Part shown: positions 55,037 to 62,702 of the stretch, in pieces
Numbering within the stretch: position 1 is the stretch's first letter
Layout of the letters: every line of letters starts with the position of its first letter
Assembly: GCA_020638465.1 (NCBI GenBank)
Contig: JACKIM010000002.1
Span: 1,178,001 to 1,242,000, forward strand
Length of the DNA stretch: 64,000 nucleotides
DNA from: Geminicoccaceae bacterium
Lineage (GTDB): Bacteria > Pseudomonadota > Alphaproteobacteria > Geminicoccales > Geminicoccaceae
Direction of reading: 5' to 3'
Notes under the pieces: generated by a model
The model's input: only the letters and a program-made list of their open reading frames with translations
What the model was told of the DNA's origin: nothing
Database searches by the model: none
Made by a program: the position numbers and the translations under genes

Positions 55037-55467
55037 CGATCGACAAGGTGATCATCATCGACGATGACAGGTTCGACCGGATGCTGGTCCAGCGTGCCAT
55101 CCGCAAGGCCGGCTCGACCGCGGAGATCTTCGAATTCGCCTGGGCCGATCCAGCCATGGAGTTTCTGAGCGGCATCGACGATCTCAGCGGATACATCATG
55201 TTCATCGACATCAACATGCCACGTGTCGATGGCTTCCAGTTCATCGACCGCCTGCATGCGATGCTGGCCGATCGACTGACGGCCATGAAAATCGCCATCG
55301 TCTCGACTTCGATGCACCCCAGGGACCGTTTGCGCGCTGGCAAAGATCCCCGCATCACCTACTATTTCGGAAAGCCGGTCTGTGTCGACGAACTCGCACG
55401 AAGCGTGTTCGGCAAACCGGATGTCGGATGCCGGAGCGATGAGACCACGATGCCCGATAACGGGTGA
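55033..55467 (+). CDS. single-domain response regulator
   Basis: The 144-residue receiver has the acidic pair in IIIDDDRFDR, the phospho-acceptor Asp in MFIDINMPRVDG, the Ser/Thr switch in AIVSTSMHP and the Lys in YYFGKPVCVDE. There is no output domain, so it acts by protein contact. It starts at GTG in a GTGA overlap with the kinase gene and its 3' end overlaps the ydbH-like gene by about 29 bases, tying the two-component pair to that operon. Confidence 0.88.
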   Translation: MTIDKVIIIDDDRFDRMLVQRAIRKAGSTAEIFEFAWADPAMEFLSGIDDLSGYIMFIDINMPRVDGFQFIDRLHAMLADRLTAMKIAIVSTSMHPRDRLRAGKDPRITYYFGKPVCVDELARSVFGKPDVGCRSDETTMPDNG

Positions 55468-56287
55468 GACGAGCCGACGACCGGAAGCAGCCGGCGGCAA
55501 GGGGTACCGGCTGGCAAGACCGTTCCTGCCGGTCATCCTCGTCGGGCTCGCCCTCGCCACGACGGTGACCGACGGCCATTCGGCGTCGGCGTTTTCACCG
55601 CGCTCCATTCATATCGGCCAGATCGCCATTACCGGGCCGCATGGCGAACGGGGCACGATCGACGGCGTCGACATCGACCGCAAGACATCCATCATCACCC
55701 TGGGTCGACTGCGGATCGATGCGTTGGGCGGCCGCGCGATGATGGACGGACTGGAACTGACACCCGAAGGGTCCCGGGGCTCACCCGTCCTGTGGCTTGA
55801 CGGGATCAGCCTGCGGGCGATCGCCGATACGCTGGCGCTGCCGGATTTCTCCGGAGACGGCCTGTTCGACGGCAACCTGCCTTTCCATGTCGGCGCCGAT
55901 CTCGTGCCGGCGATTGACAGTGGCATGGTCATGTCGCGTCAACCGGGCATCATCCGCTATCGTCCATCCGGGAACGCACCGACCGACACGCCCGCGGAGG
56001 CCGGCGGCATGGCATTGCTGATGCAGGCTCTGGAAAACTTCCACTATGATCGCCTGACGCTTACAGTCGACGGAAAGCTGGACGGGTCGATGCAAGCGGG
56101 CCTGCAACTCGCAGGCCGGAACCCGGATCTGTATGGAGGACACCCGTTTGATCTCAACGTCAATCTCGAAGGAGCCCTGGCCGGCCTCGTTCGCCAGGTC
56201 CTCGACAGCTATCGCCTCCCCGACATTCTGGCCGGGAACGCGATGGACTTCATTCGCCGGCCTCATGCTGCTGGCGGCACTCGCTAG
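55439..56287 (+). CDS. miniature YdbH-like protein (C-terminal domain only)
   Basis: The 282-residue protein has an N-terminal membrane or signal segment (about 26-48, LARPFLPVILVGLALATTV). Its body matches the C-terminal domain of YdbH: DGISLRAIADTL, GDGLFDGNLPFHVGADL, PGIIRYRP, LMQALENFHYDRLTLTVDG, LQLAGRNPDLYGGHPFDLNVNLEG. In E. coli YdbH is about 880 residues and is an AsmA-like protein that, with YnbE, is thought to bridge the two membranes. Here the long upstream part is missing and the gene begins inside the response regulator gene. ynbE and ydbL homologs follow. Confidence 0.8.
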   Translation: MRPRCPITGETSRRPEAAGGKGYRLARPFLPVILVGLALATTVTDGHSASAFSPRSIHIGQIAITGPHGERGTIDGVDIDRKTSIITLGRLRIDALGGRAMMDGLELTPEGSRGSPVLWLDGISLRAIADTLALPDFSGDGLFDGNLPFHVGADLVPAIDSGMVMSRQPGIIRYRPSGNAPTDTPAEAGGMALLMQALENFHYDRLTLTVDGKLDGSMQAGLQLAGRNPDLYGGHPFDLNVNLEGALAGLVRQVLDSYRLPDILAGNAMDFIRRPHAAGGTR

Positions 56288-56426
56288 CGCCTGCCAGCCG
56301 ACCGTCAAGGTCGAAGCTCCCGAGAAACCCATCACCATCAACCTCAACGTCAAGATCGAGCAGGAAGTCCGGGTCAAGGTCGAAAAGGACGTGGATGAAC
56401 TGCTGACGGACAAGGAGCTGTTCTGA
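56265..56426 (+). CDS. ynbE: YnbE-like lipoprotein
   Basis: The mature part is diagnostic: CQPTVKVEAPEKPITINLNV, then KIEQEVRVKVEKDVDELL, which is the YnbE family. The lipobox is LASAC. The start is uncertain: the ATG at 56265 gives only nine residues before the Cys and no basic residue, while the same frame runs back to an ATG at 56133 deep inside the ydbH-like gene. A start between them would need a non-standard codon. YnbE is an outer membrane lipoprotein partner of YdbH. Confidence 0.75.
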   Translation: MLLAALASACQPTVKVEAPEKPITINLNVKIEQEVRVKVEKDVDELLTDKELF

Positions 56427-56743
56427 TGCGCCTTCTCGCCTTTCTCTTCATTCTTCTCCTGGGTGCTGCACCGGTGATGGCCGAACCGCTCGACGACGCT
56501 AAGGCCTCGGGCGAACTCGGCGAGCGGATCGACGGCTATCTGGGCGTTCCCCCCGATGCCGGCGGTTCGGCAAAATCCCTGGCCGACGAGATCAACGCCA
56601 AACGCGAAAAGAGCTATGCCGAAATCGCGGGCAAGCGCAGCGTGCCGGTGAAGGCCGTGGCGGCCATCGCCGGCGAGAAGATGGTCGAAAAGGCGCCGGC
56701 CGGCGAGTGGGTGATGGACAGCTCGGGCTGGCGCAGGAAGTAG
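56426..56743 (+). CDS. ydbL: YdbL-like DUF1318 protein
   Basis: The 105-residue exported protein has a signal peptide (MRLLAFLFILLLGAAPVMA) and the DUF1318 pattern: LDDAKASGELGERIDGYLG, EINAKREKSYAEIAGK and AGEKMVEKAPAGEWVM. YdbL is encoded with YdbH and YnbE and thought to modulate them. Its ATG shares one base with the ynbE stop (TGATG). Confidence 0.88.
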   Translation: MRLLAFLFILLLGAAPVMAEPLDDAKASGELGERIDGYLGVPPDAGGSAKSLADEINAKREKSYAEIAGKRSVPVKAVAAIAGEKMVEKAPAGEWVMDSSGWRRK

Positions 56744-56838
56744 GACAGCCGTTGGCCCATCGATGTCCCGCGGTGACGGATATCACCGCTCGCATCTCCT
56801 CGGACGGGTACAGTGTGGCTGTAACGAGGTGGCAAGAG

Positions 56839-57858
56839 ATGTTCACTCACGGTTCGATCCGCACGCTGATCCTGTTTGCAGGCCTGGTCCTGCTCGCTCC
56901 GGTCAATGTCTACGCTGGGCAGAGAGTAGCACTTGTCATGGGCAACGGCGCCTACAGCCACGCCGGCAAGCTGCCGAATCCACCCAATGACGCCCGCTCG
57001 GTGGCCCGGAGCCTGCGGGCGATCGGCTTCACCGTCTTTTCCGGCATCGACCTCGATCTCGATTCCATGCGCGGGCTGAGCCGGGACTTCGCCCGTTCCC
57101 TCGACGGTGCCGATACCGGCCTGATCTTCTATGCCGGCCACGGCCTGCAGGTGAATGGCGAGAACTATCTCCTGCCGGTCGATGCCGAACTCGCTCACGA
57201 GAGCGATCTCGCCTACGAAACCATCTCCCTCGGCGACCTGATGAGGCAGCTTGAGGCACCGGACCGAGCCAGTGTCCTGATCCTCGATGCCTGCCGCAAC
57301 AACCCGCTCGGCCGCAGCTTCCAGCGCCGGTCACGCAATGCAACCGTTGGCAACGGCCTTGCACGGCTCAGTGCCGGTACCGGCTCGATGATCGCATTCG
57401 CCACGGCACCGGGCGATGTCGCCCTCGACGGCGACGGCCAGCACAGCCCGTTCACTACGGCCCTCATCAGGCATCTCGCGACCCCGGGGCTCGAAATCAA
57501 CCAGCTGATGACCCGCGTGCGGGCCGACGTCTATGCCAGCACCGATGGCGATCAACTCCCCTGGACGAATTCTGCCCTGCTTGGCGAACTCTATCTTGTT
57601 CCGGGCGATGGCTCCGCGGTACCGCTGGCAGCTCCCGCGCCGGCAGCAGCATCCGCAGCCGGGCCTGTCACGATGTTGCCGCAGGAGGCTGCCCAGGCGC
57701 GGCCCGCGACAATGCCGCCACCGTCGGCGCGAAGCGAACCGCCGCCTTTCACAATGGTCGCCTGCAAGGCCCGGTCCGGTGCCGCCTGGGCGGGAGAGCG
57801 CTTCCTGACTTTCCAGCAATGCAAGGACATCGGCGGCGACTGGCGCCTGCTGCAGTGA
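56839..57858 (+). CDS. exported caspase-like (C14) protease
   Basis: The 339-residue protein has a signal peptide (MFTHGSIRTLILFAGLVLLA, cut near NVYAG) and a caspase fold: RVALVMGNGAYSH, catalytic His in IFYAGHGLQV and catalytic Cys in LILDACRNNP. A Pro/Ala-rich linker (about 255-300) leads to a C-terminal motif C-x7-W-x3-R-x2-T-x2-QC-x4-G. The ATG at 56839 is chosen since it begins the signal peptide and follows AAGAG. Prokaryotic members usually cleave after Arg or Lys; the target is unknown. It lies 95 bases after ydbL. Confidence 0.82.
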   Translation: MFTHGSIRTLILFAGLVLLAPVNVYAGQRVALVMGNGAYSHAGKLPNPPNDARSVARSLRAIGFTVFSGIDLDLDSMRGLSRDFARSLDGADTGLIFYAGHGLQVNGENYLLPVDAELAHESDLAYETISLGDLMRQLEAPDRASVLILDACRNNPLGRSFQRRSRNATVGNGLARLSAGTGSMIAFATAPGDVALDGDGQHSPFTTALIRHLATPGLEINQLMTRVRADVYASTDGDQLPWTNSALLGELYLVPGDGSAVPLAAPAPAAASAAGPVTMLPQEAAQARPATMPPPSARSEPPPFTMVACKARSGAAWAGERFLTFQQCKDIGGDWRLLQ

Positions 57859-57869
57859 GGAGATGGATC

Positions 57870-58295
57870 ATGCCGCAACCGGGAACGATCTCGAAACGAC
57901 TGCAACGAGTCGGGTGGTTCGCCATCGCCGCTCTCGCCACGGGCGTACCGCTGGCCCATGCGGATGGCGGGCATCGCACCGGACCCGCCGCGATTGACCG
58001 GCCGCTCGCCGATCGGCGGTGCGAGGCCCTCGCCTCGGGAATGACTTCCAGCGAGAGGGATTTTCGATTGTTGCTGGATTTCTGCCAGCGCCTTGAAATC
58101 CGCCCACAGGGGTATGTTGCCTATCCGGGATACGGCTATCCGGTTGACCCGGTCCTCGAATATGGCCGGCCTGCCGCCAGCAGCGGGCAGGACTATTTCG
58201 TCAAATGCGCTGTCGGGACCGATCCCGAATGGATCGAGTTCCGCCTGGTCACCCGCAGCCAGTGCGAGGCAGCACAGGGTACGCCTCGACAGTGA
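57870..58295 (+). CDS. exported hypothetical protein sharing C-terminal motif with caspase
   Basis: The 141-residue protein starts at the ATG at 57870 after GAGGAG and has a signal peptide (about 8-32, VGWFAIAALATGVPLAHA). No catalytic motif is recognised. Its last 30 residues (KCAVGTDPEWIEFRLVTRSQ and on to CEAAQG) align without gaps to the C-terminal motif of the adjacent caspase-like protein. Cys residues at four positions suggest disulfides. It is 11 bases from the caspase stop, so the two are co-transcribed. Confidence 0.7.
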   Translation: MPQPGTISKRLQRVGWFAIAALATGVPLAHADGGHRTGPAAIDRPLADRRCEALASGMTSSERDFRLLLDFCQRLEIRPQGYVAYPGYGYPVDPVLEYGRPAASSGQDYFVKCAVGTDPEWIEFRLVTRSQCEAAQGTPRQ

Positions 58296-58330
58296 ACGAG
58301 GTCATACCCCTGCGGCCTTCGGACCGGTGC

Positions 58331-59068
58331 TCAGCTTCCGCCCTGGCTCTGCAACTGGGCCACCAGCTTGTTGAGACCATCGACCAGCGAGGCAATGATG
58401 ACCTTGCCCATGTCCGTCGATGCATAGGCACTGGCACCGCCGCCGAGCCTGTTGATGAAGCTGTTGCCCCTCAGGGCGAAGTCGGTGTTCTTCGACGACC
58501 CCTCGGCGGCGGCCACCTGAAGGCCGCTGTCGGTCTGAGTAAGGAACAGCACGGTCTGGGCCTCGGCCTGGGTGAGGCCGACGCTTCCGGCGACCTGGGT
58601 GAGCGTGTTGCCGACACTGCCGAACAGCCCGCCCAGATTGGCCAGGCCGCCGCCACTGTTGCTGTCCGCGAATGTCAATTGTGGCGTAAGATAATACTGC
58701 GCTCGCACGAGTTTCTGCTCGCCCTGCCCCGTGCTGCCGGTGAGTTGATCCTCCTGGCGGATGCGCGTCAGGCCGGCGCCACGGTCCACGACATTGAAAC
58801 ATCCCGATTGGGCGACCAGCAACCGGAGGATGGGTAGCGGCGATTCCACATTGTAGCGGGTGTAGCTTGCATACTGGTCTTCGACCAGCGCCACCGTTCC
58901 CAGAGGAGCCGAACATCTCGGCAAGTCACCATTCGCCCCCTGGGCATTTCCCGCAAGCCCGGCAGAACCCGTGGCCATGCTGGACCCGCCACCGAGTTCA
59001 TTGGTGGAAAGACAAGCCGTCAGGCTGAGGCATGCTGCCAAGCCGATGACGAACGATTTCACGGTCAT
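58331..59068 (-). CDS. CsgG/HfaB-like outer membrane lipoprotein
   Basis: The 245-residue lipoprotein has a signal peptide with lipobox SLTAC (Cys near 19). CsgG-like features include RLLVAQSGCFNVVDRG, ARAQYYLTPQLTF-like (RAQYYLTPQLTF) and a C-terminal GKVIIASLVDGLNKLV. A Gly/Asn-rich insert (GGGLANLGGLFGSVG) replaces part of the usual strand region. The ATG at 59068 follows GGGGAG. It converges on the caspase operon and is separate from the hfa locus; its cargo is unknown. Confidence 0.7.
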   Translation of the reverse strand: MTVKSFVIGLAACLSLTACLSTNELGGGSSMATGSAGLAGNAQGANGDLPRCSAPLGTVALVEDQYASYTRYNVESPLPILRLLVAQSGCFNVVDRGAGLTRIRQEDQLTGSTGQGEQKLVRAQYYLTPQLTFADSNSGGGLANLGGLFGSVGNTLTQVAGSVGLTQAEAQTVLFLTQTDSGLQVAAAEGSSKNTDFALRGNSFINRLGGGASAYASTDMGKVIIASLVDGLNKLVAQLQSQGGS

Positions 59069-59152
59069 AATTTCACTCCCCGGAGATTCTCTCAACGTCG
59101 ATCCCCTTTGTGTCCGTGCGGTAACAAAGCAATACAGGGATCCTACCGCAAT

Positions 59153-59166
59153 GGTAAATATTTACC
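59153..59166. promoter_or_regulatory. perfect 14-bp palindrome
   Basis: GGTAAATATTTACC is a perfect palindrome in the 201-base divergent gap between the CsgG-like lipoprotein gene and pyrF, 85 and 104 bases from their starts. It could be an operator for either gene. I do not recognise the binding protein. Confidence 0.4.
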
Positions 59167-59269
59167 GCCCGCCTGCACCGGGATATCGATGAGCCTTGGA
59201 TTGGCTTTGCCCACCCCTTTTGATACAAGCCGCCTACGCCCGAGTTGAGCTGCGCCAAGGTTACGCCCC

Positions 59270-59971
59270 ATGTCCGACATCTCGCCCATCATCTGTGCCA
59301 TCGACCGGCCCGATCTCGATGGTGCCATGGCACTCGCCCGAACGCTCGACGACAGTGTCGGCACGATCAAGCTGGGACTGGAGTTCCTCTATGCCCAGGG
59401 TCCGGCGGGCGTGCGTTCCCTGGGTGAACTGGGACGACCGATCTTCCTTGATGCCAAGCTCAACGACATTCCCAATACCGTCGCCGGTGCCATGCGCGGC
59501 ATCGTCGAATTGCCGGTCGCGATGATGACCCTGATGGCATCCGGCGGATCGGCGATGATGCGATCGGCATGCGAGGTCGCCCACGGCTCCGCCAGGCGGC
59601 CGTGGGTCCTGGCCGTGACCGTGCTGACCAGCCTCGACGACGCCGACCTCGTTGCCACCGGCGTGAACGCCCCGTCGACCGATCAGGCGCTGAGGCTGGC
59701 GGAACTGGCGCTGGAAGCCGGTTGCGACGGCATCGTCTGTTCGCCCCTGGAGATCCGCGCCATGCGCGAGCGTTTCGGCGACATCCCGAAACTGGTGGTG
59801 CCGGGTATCCGTCCCAATGCCGGGACCGATGACCAGAAGCGGACGATGACACCTGCCGAAGCCCTGCGCGCAGGCGCCGATCGCCTTGTCATCGGACGGC
59901 CGATCACGCAGTCCGCCGATCCCGCCAGGGCAGCCAGCGACATCCTCGCCGGACTGGCGGAGGCGGCCTGA
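59270..59971 (+). CDS. pyrF: orotidine 5'-phosphate decarboxylase
   Basis: The 233-residue TIM-barrel enzyme decarboxylates OMP to UMP. The catalytic Asp-Lys-Asp array is in FLDAKLNDIPNTV, and phosphate binding in VVPGIRPNAG and DRLVIGRPIT. The N-terminus PIICAIDRPD is normal. It heads the pyrF-trpF-trpB-trpA-accD-folC series and is followed by trpF after one base. Confidence 0.93.
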   Translation: MSDISPIICAIDRPDLDGAMALARTLDDSVGTIKLGLEFLYAQGPAGVRSLGELGRPIFLDAKLNDIPNTVAGAMRGIVELPVAMMTLMASGGSAMMRSACEVAHGSARRPWVLAVTVLTSLDDADLVATGVNAPSTDQALRLAELALEAGCDGIVCSPLEIRAMRERFGDIPKLVVPGIRPNAGTDDQKRTMTPAEALRAGADRLVIGRPITQSADPARAASDILAGLAEAA

Positions 59972-59972
59972 G

Positions 59973-60665
59973 ATGGCCATCGACGTCAAGATCTGCGGCA
60001 TCACCAACACGAACGATCTCGTCGCAGCGGTCGCCAGCGGTGCCGCCTATCTGGGGTTCGTCTTCTATCCGCCATCACCGCGGAACGTGGACATTTCGCG
60101 CTGGAAGCAACTTGCCTCCGGTAGTCCGTCGACCGTGCCGCACGTCGGTGTCATGGTCGATCCCGAGGATCGCTGGATCGATGAAATTCTGGAAACGGCC
60201 CCGCTCGACTATATCCAGCTTCACGGCAGGGAGACACCGGGGCGGACATCTGCAATCCGGGAACGCAGCGGTGTCCGGATCATCAAGGCGATCCCGGTCC
60301 GCAATGCCGACGATGTCGACAGGCACAGGGACTATCTCGATTGCGCTGACATGATCCTCTTCGATGCGAAACCGCCCGCGACCGCGGGAGCGATCCCCGG
60401 CGGCAACGGCATCAGTTTCGACTGGCGCCTGCTCGCGGGGCATCCGATCGGACTGCCGTGGATACTGGCGGGCGGTCTCGATGCCGACAATGTCGCGGAA
60501 GCGGTGAGGCTCACGGGTGCCTCGACAATCGATGCGTCGTCCCGGATCGAAAGCGAACCGGGCCTGAAGAACCATACGGAAATGAAGCGCCTCTTGACCC
60601 GCGCCAGCACGCTGGTACGAGGCGAAACACGCGAAACCGAGGTAGTACCGCATGACAGCGACTGA
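59973..60665 (+). CDS. trpF: phosphoribosylanthranilate isomerase
   Basis: The 230-residue enzyme performs the third step of tryptophan synthesis. Catalytic Cys is in DVKICGITN and Asp in MILFDAKPP; phosphate loops are LAGGLDADNV and DASSRIES. The ATG at 59973 starts one base after the pyrF stop. Its 3' end overlaps trpB by 14 bases. Confidence 0.93.
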   Translation: MAIDVKICGITNTNDLVAAVASGAAYLGFVFYPPSPRNVDISRWKQLASGSPSTVPHVGVMVDPEDRWIDEILETAPLDYIQLHGRETPGRTSAIRERSGVRIIKAIPVRNADDVDRHRDYLDCADMILFDAKPPATAGAIPGGNGISFDWRLLAGHPIGLPWILAGGLDADNVAEAVRLTGASTIDASSRIESEPGLKNHTEMKRLLTRASTLVRGETRETEVVPHDSD

Positions 60666-61875
60666 GCCACGCCCCAACAGCTATCGGGCCGGACCCGACG
60701 AGAGCGGACATTTCGGCATTTACGGCGGCCGCTTCGTCGCCGAGACGCTGATGCCCAACATTCTCGAACTGGAGCAGGCCTGGGAAACGGCAAAGAAGGA
60801 CCCGGCCTTCGATGCCGAGCTCAAGAGCTGGTTCGCCGACTATGTCGGCCGGCCATCGCCGCTTTATCATGCAGGCCGCCTGAGCGAACATCTCGGCGGT
60901 GCGAAGGTCTACTTCAAGCGCGACGAGCTGAATCATACCGGTGCTCACAAGATCAACAATTGCGTCGGACAGATCCTGCTCGCCCGACGCATGGGCAAGA
61001 CCCGGATCATCGCCGAGACGGGTGCCGGCCAGCATGGCGTGGCGACAGCCACCGTCGCCGCGAGGTTCGGCCTCGAATGCATCATCTACATGGGCGAGAA
61101 GGACATCGAGCGGCAGCAACCCAACGTGTTCCGCATGCGCCTGCTGGGAGCGAAAGTCGTTCCGGTGACCTCCGGCTCGCGGACGCTCAAGGATGCCATG
61201 AACGAGGCGCTGCGCGACTGGGTCACCAATGTCGAGAATACCTTCTACATCATTGGCTCGGTGGCCGGGCCGCATCCCTATCCGGCTCTGGTGCGCGACT
61301 TCCAGGCGATCATCGGCCAGGAAGCCCGCGAACAGATCCTCGACAAGGAGGGACGACTGCCCGACCTTCTCGTCGCGGCGGTCGGTGGCGGCTCCAACGC
61401 CATGGGACTGTTTCACGCATTTCTGGACGATCCCGGCGTGGGGATCATCGCCGTGGAAGCAGCAGGCGACGGCATCGAGACCGGTCGCCATGCGGCAGCC
61501 ATGAGCGCTGGCGAACCCGGCGTCCTCCACGGCGCCAGATCCTATCTGCTGCAGGACGATGACGGACAGGTCATCGAACCGCACTCCATATCGGCTGGTC
61601 TGGATTATCCCGGCATCGGCCCCGAACATAGCTGGCTCAAGGACATGGGCCGCATCCAGGTCACCGCCGTCACCGACCGAGAGGCGCTGGACGCGTTCGC
61701 GCTGTGCTCGAAGCTGGAGGGAATACTGCCCGCTCTCGAACCCAGCCACGCACTGGCCCAGGTCATCAAGACGGCACCGGACATGGACCGTAACGACATC
61801 ATCGTCATGAATCTATGCGGCCGGGGCGACAAGGACGTCTACACCGTCGCCAGCCACATGGGAGTGAAGCTTTGA
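60652..61875 (+). CDS. trpB: tryptophan synthase beta subunit
   Basis: The 407-residue PLP enzyme joins indole and serine. The PLP Lys is in NHTGAHKINNCVGQ, the phosphate site in AAVGGGSNAMG and the catalytic Glu in AETGAGQHGVATA. It starts inside the end of trpF and its stop overlaps the trpA start (TTGA), so the two synthase subunits are made in equal amounts. Confidence 0.96.
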   Translation: MTATEPRPNSYRAGPDESGHFGIYGGRFVAETLMPNILELEQAWETAKKDPAFDAELKSWFADYVGRPSPLYHAGRLSEHLGGAKVYFKRDELNHTGAHKINNCVGQILLARRMGKTRIIAETGAGQHGVATATVAARFGLECIIYMGEKDIERQQPNVFRMRLLGAKVVPVTSGSRTLKDAMNEALRDWVTNVENTFYIIGSVAGPHPYPALVRDFQAIIGQEAREQILDKEGRLPDLLVAAVGGGSNAMGLFHAFLDDPGVGIIAVEAAGDGIETGRHAAAMSAGEPGVLHGARSYLLQDDDGQVIEPHSISAGLDYPGIGPEHSWLKDMGRIQVTAVTDREALDAFALCSKLEGILPALEPSHALAQVIKTAPDMDRNDIIVMNLCGRGDKDVYTVASHMGVKL

Positions 61876-62702
61876 GCACACGCATCGAACGACGGTTTGC
61901 CCGGCTGCGCGATGAAGGCCGCGCCGGTCTCGTCACCTTCCTTTGCGGCGGCGATCCCGACCCGCAGATATCGCTCGATATCATCAAGGGGCTGCCCGCG
62001 GCCGGCGCGGATGTGATCGAGATCGGCATGCCCTTCTCCGATCCGATGGCCGATGGCCCGTCGATACAGGCCGGCAATCTCCGTGCCCTCGATGCCGGCA
62101 CGAAACTTGCCGATATACTCGCCATGGTCCGCCGCTTCCGCGAGACGGACGACGAGACCCCGATCGTGCTCATGGGCTATTTCAACCCCATTCACCGCAT
62201 GGGCACGGCGGCGTTCCTGGACGAGGCGAACGATGCCGGCGTGGACGGCTTCATCATTGTCGACCTGCCGCCGGAGGAAGACAGCGAATTGTGCCTTCCC
62301 GCACTCGAACGCGGCCTGAACTTCATTCGTCTCGCCACTCCGACCACCGATGACAGGCGTATGCCGCGGGTCATGACCCATACATCGGGTTTCCTGTACT
62401 ATGTCTCGATCACCGGCATCACGGGTGCGGCAGCACCGGTGGCCACCCGGGTCGAAGATGCGGTAAGGCGATTGCGACGCCACACATCGCTTCCGATCGC
62501 GGTGGGCTTCGGGATCCGTGAGCCGGAACAGGCCGCTGAGATCGCACGCCATGCCGACGCTGCGGTCGTGGGATCGGCGCTGGTCGACCTCGTCCGCTCG
62601 CATCTCGATGGACAGGGCAGGGCGATGCCCGGTCTCGTCGAATCCGTTCACGACAAGGTTCGCGCGCTGGCCGAAGCCGTACGGGGAGCACGACACAGTT
62701 GA
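61872..62702 (+). CDS. trpA: tryptophan synthase alpha subunit
   Basis: The 276-residue TIM barrel releases indole from indole-3-glycerol phosphate. Catalytic Glu is in VIEIGMPFSDPMADGP and Asp in GFIIVDLPPEED; YYVSITGITGA and VGFGIREPEQA bind phosphate. The start is TTG at 61872 overlapping the trpB stop. Its end overlaps the TTG start of accD by four bases. Confidence 0.94.
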   Translation: MSTRIERRFARLRDEGRAGLVTFLCGGDPDPQISLDIIKGLPAAGADVIEIGMPFSDPMADGPSIQAGNLRALDAGTKLADILAMVRRFRETDDETPIVLMGYFNPIHRMGTAAFLDEANDAGVDGFIIVDLPPEEDSELCLPALERGLNFIRLATPTTDDRRMPRVMTHTSGFLYYVSITGITGAAAPVATRVEDAVRRLRRHTSLPIAVGFGIREPEQAAEIARHADAAVVGSALVDLVRSHLDGQGRAMPGLVESVHDKVRALAEAVRGARHS

